A stretch of 64,000 nucleotides of DNA from Sorangium cellulosum So0157-2 (lineage in GTDB: Bacteria; Myxococcota_A; Polyangia; Polyangiales; Polyangiaceae): assembly GCF_000418325.1 (NCBI RefSeq), contig NC_021658.1:62001-126000 (forward strand), in the 5' to 3' direction. Positions 1-6,731 of this stretch are shown here, piece by piece; within the stretch, counting starts at the first letter, position 1; each line of letters opens with the position of its first letter. The translations under genes and the position numbers were made by a program. A model generated the notes under the pieces. The model was not told the origin of the DNA, did not search any database, and worked only from the letters and a program-made list of their open reading frames with translations.

Positions 1-455
1 AGCCGCGGATCGAGCGGCTTGCCGTCCAGCACCACCTGCACCGGCGACCGCCCCTCGGCGCCGTGCAGGCGGACGGTCAGCGTCCCGACCTTGTTGCCGA
101 GCGCCCGGTACCGGAGCTCGGCGTCCTCGCTCCACCCGGCGTACTTCGCCTCGTTGGACTGGAGCGCGGCGCGCCGGAGATCCCACCAGTCGCGCCGCGC
201 CGAGGCGTAGCGGCCCATCTCCTCCTCGCACTCGGCGATGTTCCGCAGCGCGCCGAGCCCCTCCGGGTAGATCTCCAGCGCGCTCCGGAAGGCGATGACC
301 GCCTGCTCGCACTGGCCGGCGCTCCGCAGCTCGCGCCCGCGCGCGAACAGCGTCTTCGCGTCCTCCTCGGCGCCGATGGCGAGCGCCGGCGCCGGCGCGG
401 CCGCGAGCAAGGCGGCGCCGCACAGCGTGATGAGCTGTCGCTCAAAGGATCTCAC
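1..455 (-). CDS. TPR protein with probable PEGA-like domain (partial, runs off window start)
   Basis: Exported helical-repeat protein, visible for about 151 residues before the window ends. A GTG start at 455 gives a clean signal peptide (VRSFERQLITLCGAALL, then APALA). Next comes a tetratricopeptide-like stretch (about residues 30-100: LFARGRELRSAGQCEQAV, ALRNIAECEEEMGRYASA). A strand region resembling the start of a PEGA or carboxypeptidase-regulatory fold follows (TLTVRLHGAEG...VQVVLDGKPL). The start overlaps the last 14 bases of the kinase gene, with GGAG upstream inside the kinase reading frame, so translation is probably coupled. The same kinase plus TPR/PEGA arrangement occurs at 19484-22211 and 40459-43061. 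The exact role is unknown; a periplasmic partner of the kinase is an inference. Confidence 0.75.
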   Translation of the reverse strand, partial: MRSFERQLITLCGAALLAAAPAPALAIGAEEDAKTLFARGRELRSAGQCEQAVIAFRSALEIYPEGLGALRNIAECEEEMGRYASARRDWWDLRRAALQSNEAKYAGWSEDAELRYRALGNKVGTLTVRLHGAEGRSPVQVVLDGKPLDPR

Positions 456-1836
456 TCTTGTCGATCTCCTTGCGGCGCCGGGGCACGGTGGGCGGCGCGG
501 GCTTGGCGGTCGCCGTGGCGCGGGGAGCGCCGCCGTCCGCCCCAGGACGCGGCTGCGTCGAGCGCGGCCGCGCGGACGCGGTCGCCGCGGCGGAGGGAGC
601 GGGCTCGCCCGCCGGGGCGACCGCGGGCGGCGGTGCCGTCGCGGCGGGCGGCGCTGCCGTTGCGGGCGGCGGGCGCAGCGCGAGCTCCTGGAGCGCGCCG
701 CGCACGCCGGGGGACAGGTGCCGCGCCGCCTCCGGCTCGGCGCGCGGCCCACCGAGCAGGCGCCACGCGAGCGCGGTGGCGCCCGCGAGCGTGCCCAGGC
801 AGGCGACCGCCACGGCGACGAGCGCGGCCGGCCGCCGCGCCGGCGAGGCCTTCGCGGGCGCGGGCGGCGGCGCCGCGAGCGCGTCGCGGTAGGCCCGGAC
901 CATCTCGCGGATCGAGGTGAACCGCCGCGCCGGCTCCTTCGCGAGGGCGCGCGAGAACCAGCCGTCGAGCCCCCGGGGGAGCGACCGCCGGACCTCGGTG
1001 GCCGGCTCGAAATCGCGGGTGCTGACCGCCACGATGAGCTCGGCGATGGTGTTGCCCTGGAACGGCGGCCAGTCGGTCAGCACCTCATAGGCGAGGACGC
1101 CGAGCGCCCACACGTCGGCCCGCGCGTCGACCGCGAGCGGCGAGGAGAGCTGCTCCGGGCTCATGTAGTTCGGCGAGCCCAGCATGACGTCGGCCTCCGT
1201 CTCGCGCGGCCGATCGAGGCCGAGATCGCCGTGCAGCGCCTTGGCGATGCCGAAATCGGCGACCTTCACCGTCAGCTCCGCGCCGGGATCGTCGAGGAGC
1301 ATCACGTTGGAGGGCTTCAGGTCGCGGTGCACGATGCCCATGTCGTGCGCGACGGTGAGCGCGTCCGCGATCTGATCGAGCATGTCGGCGAAGCGCCGCG
1401 GATCGATCGGCCCCTTCTCGCGCACCTCGGCGAACAGCGTCCGGCCCCGGATGTACTCCATCACGAGATAGGGGATGTCGTCGTGCACGCCCGCGTCGTG
1501 GACGGCGACGATGTGCCGCGTGCGCGCGCCCAGGCGGGCCGAGATCTGGGCCTCGAACCGGAACCTCTCCAGGACGGTCCGGCTCCGCGTGGGGTCGCCC
1601 GTCAGCGAGACGCTGAGGAACTTGATGGCGAGCTCGGTCTTGAGCGTGACGTGGACCGCGAGCCAGACCTCGGCCATGCCCCCGCGCCCGAGCGGCCGGA
1701 CCAGCCGGTACTTGCCGTCGACGATCTCGTCGGCCTCGTGCTGCCAGATGTCGGACTCGTCCGCGCCGACCGCGCGCTCCGCCGCGCTGAGGCTGACCCT
1801 GACGGTCGTCGGCAGGCGGGGCGAGTCAGCGTCCAC
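442..1836 (-). CDS. Membrane-anchored Ser/Thr protein kinase (Hanks type)
   Basis: Eukaryotic-like kinase of 464 residues that phosphorylates Ser/Thr on partner proteins at the inner membrane. The kinase domain spans about residues 43-320: glycine loop GRGGMAEVW (50-58), ATP-binding Lys72 in AIKFL, catalytic loop HRDLKPSN (from His170), DFG at 194-196, and activation/P+1 region GSPNYMSPEQL (220-230). All catalytic residues are present, so it should be active. A single membrane segment lies at about 338-360 (ALVAVAVACLGTLAGATALA). A Pro/Ala-rich tail of about 100 residues follows, presumably periplasmic. The stop lies inside the start of the downstream TPR gene, so the two form an operon. The substrate cannot be read from sequence. 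Confidence 0.93.
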   Translation of the reverse strand: MDADSPRLPTTVRVSLSAAERAVGADESDIWQHEADEIVDGKYRLVRPLGRGGMAEVWLAVHVTLKTELAIKFLSVSLTGDPTRSRTVLERFRFEAQISARLGARTRHIVAVHDAGVHDDIPYLVMEYIRGRTLFAEVREKGPIDPRRFADMLDQIADALTVAHDMGIVHRDLKPSNVMLLDDPGAELTVKVADFGIAKALHGDLGLDRPRETEADVMLGSPNYMSPEQLSSPLAVDARADVWALGVLAYEVLTDWPPFQGNTIAELIVAVSTRDFEPATEVRRSLPRGLDGWFSRALAKEPARRFTSIREMVRAYRDALAAPPPAPAKASPARRPAALVAVAVACLGTLAGATALAWRLLGGPRAEPEAARHLSPGVRGALQELALRPPPATAAPPAATAPPPAVAPAGEPAPSAAATASARPRSTQPRPGADGGAPRATATAKPAPPTVPRRRKEIDKSEIL

Positions 1837-1943
1837 ACGCGAAGGATAGTGGATGCCGCGTGCGAGACTGGCACTTTTTGTCCGCCGGCGTCCGGCCGGC
1901 GTGGGCGGCGGTCAGCCGGGTGGAGGCCGCGCGCGCGGGCGCA

Positions 1944-2936
1944 TCACTCGGCGGCGTCGGCGAACAGCTCCGCCGGCGGCTCCTCGAGGCGCGGCGGCGC
2001 GCGCGGGGCCGCCCGGCCGACGCCGCGGTCGAGCGCGTCGCCGAGGAGCGCGCCCACGCCGGGGACGACGTTCTCGATCGCCGCGTCGGCCTCGAGCGGG
2101 TTGAGCCACCAGAACGGATTGAGCAGCCGGCGGAAATCGCGGAACGAGCGCGCGGGGCGGCTGACCTCCACGGTGAAGGCGAGCGTCCCCAGGTTGGCGT
2201 CGAGCCAGTCGTCCATGTCGCCGACCGTGGGGTACCAGTGCGCCGCCTGCCGGATCTCGTACGGCTCGCGCGGCAGCGCCCGGCAGAAGGCGCCGCCGAG
2301 CGCGCGGTACAGCGAGGCGCGCGGGTTGGGCGCGCCGGTGTGCGCCCAGGGGTAGAGCAGGAGGTTGCCGCAGCTGTGGAAGCCGAGCGCGAGCGCGGGC
2401 CGCGTCTCCAGCGCGACGTCGCGCAGCGCGCGCGACTCGGGCTCCGAGAACGCGTGCGGCCCGGTGTAATGCGGCGACCACCGGAGCCGCGACCCCGCGA
2501 ACGGGTGCAGCGGCCGCGACGCGGACAGCGGCGCGAAATTCCGGTTCAGATCCACGCCGCGGGCATTGCACCGCTGCGACGCCCATTTCTCGCCGCGGAG
2601 GCGCTCCAGGTTGTCGGCGAACGCGTCGGGGTTGACCACCGGCATCACGACCAGCCGCGCGTGCGCGGCGATGCTGCCCCGGCCGCCGGAGAGGAGCGAC
2701 CGGACCGCGTCGAGCAACGCGAGCCCGCCGATCACCTCGACCCCGTGCATGAGCGACGTCAGCAGGAACGTCGGGCCCAGCGGGTTGCCGAAGTCAACCC
2801 GCCGTAACGGTCGTCCCTGGGTGGACGTCCCCACCGTCATTTCACGTCCGCCGTGCGCGCGCGCGAGGCGCGACCAGGCGGCGTCGAGCTGCGGGAGATC
2901 GGCGTAACGACCGGAAAGATCGGGCGAGCGTGTCAT
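1944..2936 (-). CDS. M14-family zinc carboxypeptidase
   Basis: Metallopeptidase of 330 residues related to zinc carboxypeptidases and succinylglutamate desuccinylase-like enzymes. Zinc ligands fit His64 and Glu67 in MHGVEVIGG and His187 in GFHSCGNLLLYPW. The substrate-binding NARGVDLNRNF segment is at 124-134. The catalytic Glu is probably Glu257 in AFTVEVSRP. No signal peptide is evident, so it may act in the cytoplasm, for example on cell-wall peptides or amidated amino acids. It stands alone, separated by about 100 bp from the kinase and 150 bp from the ureohydrolase. The family is secure from motif order; the substrate is not known. Confidence 0.88.
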   Translation of the reverse strand: MTRSPDLSGRYADLPQLDAAWSRLARAHGGREMTVGTSTQGRPLRRVDFGNPLGPTFLLTSLMHGVEVIGGLALLDAVRSLLSGGRGSIAAHARLVVMPVVNPDAFADNLERLRGEKWASQRCNARGVDLNRNFAPLSASRPLHPFAGSRLRWSPHYTGPHAFSEPESRALRDVALETRPALALGFHSCGNLLLYPWAHTGAPNPRASLYRALGGAFCRALPREPYEIRQAAHWYPTVGDMDDWLDANLGTLAFTVEVSRPARSFRDFRRLLNPFWWLNPLEADAAIENVVPGVGALLGDALDRGVGRAAPRAPPRLEEPPAELFADAAE

Positions 2937-3085
2937 CCCAGTGTCTCTTATGTGACACCGGAATGGCGATGGGCGCCAGCGGATTGAGGCGCCGCGCGGC
3001 GCGGCGGGGCGCCAGTTCTCTCGTCGTCTTTGTCTTCGTCTTCGTCTCCGTCGCCACGCTCGCGCTCGCCGAGATCAGGTGTGCG

Positions 3086-4054
3086 TCACCCGAGCGGCCG
3101 GTTGACCTTCCTCGTCGCGAGCAGGGCGAGGCCCTCGAACAGGAGGTGCGCGCCGAGGTGAAGGGTGATGTCGGCGTGGTCGAGCGCGGGGCACACCTCG
3201 ACGAGATCCATGCCGACGAGGTTGATCCCCGCGAGGCCGCGGAGCAGCTGGATCGCGTCGCGCGAGGTGAGCCCGCCGGGCACGGGCGTGCCGGTGCCCG
3301 GGGCGTAGGCGGGGTCGATGCCGTCGATGTCGAACGAGAGGTAGACGGGCGCGTCGCCGGCGGCGGCGCGGATGGCGGCCGCGATCGTGGAGGCGCCGTC
3401 CCCGTCGATCCGGTCCATGCCGTACAGGGTCGCCCCGGCGTGCGCCGCGAAGGCGCCCTCCTCCGGGTGGCCCCAGGTCGCGCGGACGCCGATCTGGTGG
3501 AGCGCGCCCCGGCCGATCAGCCCCTCGTCGATGGCGTTGCGGAAAGGCGTGCCGTGGTGGAACGGCTCGCCCCACACCTCCGCCGTGCTCGTGTCGAGGT
3601 GGGCGTCCACGTGGACGACCGTGACGGGGCCGTGCCGTCGCGCGAGCGCGCGGAGCACCGGGAGCGCGATGGAGTGGTCGCCGCCGACGACGAACGGCAC
3701 GGCGCCGGCGGCGAGCACCTCGTCGACCGAGGCCTGGACGAGCTCGCGCACGGACTCGGCGTGGAACGGGGGAAACGGCACGTTTCCGCCGTCGAGCACG
3801 CGGAGCGCGCGGAACACGTCGACGCCGTGGCCGGGGTGATAGGACTGCACGAGGGCGCTCACGCGGCGCAGCTCGTAGGGCGCGAACCGGGTGCCCGGGC
3901 GGTAGGTGACGCTCCCGTCCCACGGGACGCCGAGGAGCACGGCGTCGGCGCCGGCATAGGCCGACGCGCCGGCTTCCTGGAAGCTCGCGGTCGGGAGGCG
4001 GAAGAAGGGCGTCTGCCCGTGCCGCAGGTACGCGGCGGCTCGTTGTTGCGACAT
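3086..4054 (-). CDS. speB: Ureohydrolase, agmatinase-like
   Basis: Binuclear-manganese hydrolase of 322 residues that cleaves a guanidino compound to urea plus amine; agmatine to putrescine is the most likely reaction. All six metal ligands of the arginase/agmatinase family are visible: His127 (GGDHS), Asp150, His152 and Asp154 (DAHLDT), Asp242 and Asp244 (SFDIDGIDPAY). Length is normal for the family. The start is fixed by the ribosome-binding sequence TTAGGAG a few bases upstream of ATG. The acyltransferase gene upstream ends 8 bases before this start, so they are probably co-transcribed. Guanidinobutyrase or formimidoylglutamase activity cannot be excluded from sequence alone. Confidence 0.85.
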   Translation of the reverse strand: MSQQRAAAYLRHGQTPFFRLPTASFQEAGASAYAGADAVLLGVPWDGSVTYRPGTRFAPYELRRVSALVQSYHPGHGVDVFRALRVLDGGNVPFPPFHAESVRELVQASVDEVLAAGAVPFVVGGDHSIALPVLRALARRHGPVTVVHVDAHLDTSTAEVWGEPFHHGTPFRNAIDEGLIGRGALHQIGVRATWGHPEEGAFAAHAGATLYGMDRIDGDGASTIAAAIRAAAGDAPVYLSFDIDGIDPAYAPGTGTPVPGGLTSRDAIQLLRGLAGINLVGMDLVEVCPALDHADITLHLGAHLLFEGLALLATRKVNRPLG

Positions 4055-4062
4055 GAGATCTC

Positions 4063-4842
4063 CTAAAGGCTCAAGAGGTCCAGGATCACGGCGCGGGCGC
4101 GCTCCGCGAGATCGGCCGCGCCGCCGTGATCGCCGAGCGGGGGGCCGAAGGTGATGCGAGCGCTCGACTCGCGGCGGCTGGAGAAGCGGAGATAATGGGG
4201 GACGAAGGTGTCGTCGCCCGCCCAGCAGAGCTCCGGGGCATCGTAGGTGATCGCCGCGGGCACGACGGGGACGCCCGCGATGCGGGCGAGGCCGAAGATG
4301 CCTTTGCGGAAGGGGAGGACCTGCTCGCCGCGCGTCGTGGAGCCCTCCGGGAAATTCAGCACCGGGACGCCGTGGCAGAGGGCGCGGAGCGCCGACCGGA
4401 GCACGCGCGCCCCGCTCGCCGGGCGCTGCCGGTCGACGAGCAGCACGCCGAGATCGCGCGCCCGCTCGCCGACGATCGGCCAGCCGCCGATCTCCTGCTT
4501 GGCGATGGCGGTGCAGGGGGTGAGCGAGGCGAGGGCGATCGGGTCGAGGTAGCTGACGTGGTTGGCCACGATCACGAACGGCGGCGCGGGGAGCGCGCCG
4601 GTCACGCGGACGCGCAGGGCGTGCATCGCGCAGAGCTCCCCGGCGATCGCGTGCAGGAGGCGCGCCCGCTCGCGGTCGCGCGAGGCGGGCAGCTCGGGCA
4701 AGAGGCTGGCCCGGAACGCGGTGTCGAGCGCGAGCCCCATCACGCCGGAGACCCGGCTGACGACGGAGAGCGCCTCGGTCCACGGCCAGTCGCTCGCCGC
4801 CCCGGGGCGGCGGGCGGCGTCCAGCGGAGCGGTGGTCGTCAT
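4063..4842 (-). CDS. 1-acylglycerol-3-phosphate acyltransferase-like protein (PlsC family)
   Basis: Acyltransferase of 259 residues. The HX4D catalytic motif is at 95-100 (NHVSYLD) and the phosphate-binding motif FPEGSTTRG at about 166-174; both are diagnostic of LPLAT/PlsC enzymes that acylate lysophospholipids or related acceptors at the membrane. The N-terminal part (VSRVSGVMGLALDTAF) is hydrophobic and may associate with the membrane. The ATG (MTTTAPLD) was chosen because it directly follows the preceding GNAT gene by 14 bases. Context with a GNAT and a ureohydrolase hints at an acylated polyamine or ornithine-lipid type product, but that is inference only. Confidence 0.85.
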   Translation of the reverse strand: MTTTAPLDAARRPGAASDWPWTEALSVVSRVSGVMGLALDTAFRASLLPELPASRDRERARLLHAIAGELCAMHALRVRVTGALPAPPFVIVANHVSYLDPIALASLTPCTAIAKQEIGGWPIVGERARDLGVLLVDRQRPASGARVLRSALRALCHGVPVLNFPEGSTTRGEQVLPFRKGIFGLARIAGVPVVPAAITYDAPELCWAGDDTFVPHYLRFSSRRESSARITFGPPLGDHGGAADLAERARAVILDLLSL

Positions 4843-4856
4843 GAGGTCCGTCCGCC

Positions 4857-5414
4857 TCAGGCCACCGCGGCGATGCCGCCGTCCGCCGCGCGCGGCTCCC
4901 TCGCCTCGGCGGCGCGATCGACGAGCCCGACCCGCTCGAAGCGGGCCCGGAGGGCCATGAACGCGTCGCGATCGATGCGCGAGATGATGCGCGGGTGTCC
5001 GGTGCCGTAGAAGTCGGGGCGGACCTCGATCTCTCTGGCGCCGAGCATGGCGTGGAGCGCCCGCGCGGCGTGGTTGTCCTCCTCGACGGTGAACCAGCAC
5101 GACTCCGCCCACCCGAGGATCGACCCGACGAACGCCCGGAGCAGCGTGTGCGTGGCGCGGGAGCCCTGGTACTCGGGCAGGACGGCGAGGGTCGTGCAAT
5201 AGACCTCCTTGCCGCGCGCGAAGGAGAGCAGGTAGCCCGCGGGCTTGCCCGCGGCCTCGACCATGAAGCAAGAGTCCTTGAAGAAATCGCAGCAAAGACG
5301 GATGTAATACCGCCCGAGCTCGCCCTCGCCCGCGCTTCCGAAGAGCGCCGCCTCGAGATCCATCAGCGTCGAAAAGTCATCGCTTCGGAGCGTGCGCGCC
5401 ACATAACGGCTCAT
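4857..5414 (-). CDS. GNAT-family N-acetyltransferase
   Basis: Acyl-CoA dependent N-acyltransferase of 185 residues. The start MSRYVART at 5414 is chosen over upstream codons because AGGAGG stands 8 bases before it. The acetyl-CoA binding region is recognisable as LAVLPEYQGSRATHTLL (strand beta4, then the Q/RxxGxG/A-like loop). The following N/D region WFTVEEDNHAARALHAMLGA matches the conserved beta5-alpha4 part of GNATs. It is the first gene of a GNAT-acyltransferase-ureohydrolase cluster with 8-14 base gaps. The acceptor substrate is unknown. Confidence 0.8.
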   Translation of the reverse strand: MSRYVARTLRSDDFSTLMDLEAALFGSAGEGELGRYYIRLCCDFFKDSCFMVEAAGKPAGYLLSFARGKEVYCTTLAVLPEYQGSRATHTLLRAFVGSILGWAESCWFTVEEDNHAARALHAMLGAREIEVRPDFYGTGHPRIISRIDRDAFMALRARFERVGLVDRAAEAREPRAADGGIAAVA

Positions 5415-5578
5415 CGTTGCGCCTCCTTGATTCTCATCGAATCGTTGGTCGGCGCGCAGCATGCCGACCGACGGTGGAGAACGCGTCACAGAATCCCCGA
5501 GGTTGGGAGGCACCCCGGGTACGACAGCGCGTCAGGACCAATGGGAGATCGCGTACGGAGGGTGCCAGATCGGCGAGC

Positions 5579-6559
5579 TCACCGTGGCTTGAGGCGCCCG
5601 AGCGCCGCGGACGGGATCTCGCGCGCGAGCCGGGCGGCGGCCCTCGCCGTGTCGAGGAGCGCGGCGAGACGCGAGGCCGCGCGCCAGCCGCCGGTCACGC
5701 CGGTCCAGCGCTTCATGGGCGAGAAGATGTTGCCGTCGGTGTGCGGCGCGGCGCGATCCAGGAAGGTCGCGCTCGGGATGTACGCCGCCAGCACCCGCTC
5801 GGTGAGGCCCGGGAAGGCGGTGTACGCCGCGGCGGTGACGCGGCCGCCGGCGCCGACGTGCACCTCGCGCCGCGGGCGCTCGGCGAGGGAGACCATCGCG
5901 GCCGCGACCCGCTCGGGGTCGAGGACGGGCCGCATCGGCTGGACGGCGCGGCCGGTGTAGTTGCCGGCGTGCTGGTAGATCGGGGTGTCGACCGCCGCGG
6001 GCAGGAGGGTGCAGACGTGGATGTCCGGGGTGCCGACGAGCTCCTGCCTCAGGCAGGACGCGAGGCCGACGACCCCGAATTTGGAGCTCACGTAGGCGCT
6101 CATCGTCGGCCCGCCGAACTTGCCGAGCGCGGAGACGTTGTTGACGAGCACGCCGGCGCCTTGCGCGCGGAAATAGGGCAGCGCGGCCCGCGCCCCGTGC
6201 ACGTAGCCGAGCAGGTTCGTCTCGATGACCTGGCGGTAGGTCTCGTAGGGCGCCTCCTCGGCGCGCGCGTAGAGGAACACCGCGGCGTTGTTCACCCAGA
6301 CGTCGATCCTGCCGAACACCTCGACCGCGGCGCGGGCGAGGGCCCTGACGGCGCACTCGTCCCGCACGTCCGTCGGGACGGCGAGCGCCCGCGCCCCGGC
6401 GCTGGCGCACTCGGCGGCGACCTCCTCGAGGGCCGACGCGTTCCGCGCCGCGATGACCACCCGCGCGCCGCGCCGCGCGAACGCGAGCGCCGCCGCCCTG
6501 CCGATCCCCGACGAAGCCCCGGTGATGACGACCACCGAATCGCGCACGCACTTCCGCAT
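5579..6559 (-). CDS. Short-chain dehydrogenase/reductase
   Basis: NAD(P)-dependent oxidoreductase of 326 residues with a classical SDR core: cofactor loop TGASSGIG (13-20), NNAA (90-93), catalytic Ser143, and Tyr156/Lys160 in SAYVSSK. About 80 extra residues follow the usual 250-residue core (PGLTERVLAAYIPS, FSPMKRWTGVTGGWRAASR), a length seen in the extended SDR7B-like group. The start ATG is preceded by GGGAGG. It is transcribed alone: about 165 bp separate it from the GNAT gene and a GC-rich hairpin region lies upstream. Substrate unknown. Confidence 0.87.
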   Translation of the reverse strand: MRKCVRDSVVVITGASSGIGRAAALAFARRGARVVIAARNASALEEVAAECASAGARALAVPTDVRDECAVRALARAAVEVFGRIDVWVNNAAVFLYARAEEAPYETYRQVIETNLLGYVHGARAALPYFRAQGAGVLVNNVSALGKFGGPTMSAYVSSKFGVVGLASCLRQELVGTPDIHVCTLLPAAVDTPIYQHAGNYTGRAVQPMRPVLDPERVAAAMVSLAERPRREVHVGAGGRVTAAAYTAFPGLTERVLAAYIPSATFLDRAAPHTDGNIFSPMKRWTGVTGGWRAASRLAALLDTARAAARLAREIPSAALGRLKPR

Positions 6560-6653
6560 GACTGACAACCTCCCGCGCGGTCTGCCCCGCACCGGGAGGG
6601 GAGCAACCCGCGGGCCACCCTGGCCCGGGGCGCGTCCAGGGATTCCGGGGCCG

Positions 6654-6712
6654 GCGCGCGGCGCGCGGCGCGCGGCGCCGGCAACGCCGCGACGGGACGC
6701 GCGCCGCGCCGG
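6654..6712. terminator. GC-rich inverted-repeat region, possible terminator
   Basis: The stretch holds runs of ggcgcgc on one side and gcgcgccgcgcc on the other, able to form a strong stem. It lies just after the end of the 6732-9002 gene and before the SDR start. There is no T-tract, so intrinsic termination is uncertain. Confidence 0.3.
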
Positions 6713-6731
6713 CCCGCTCACGCGCGCGACT

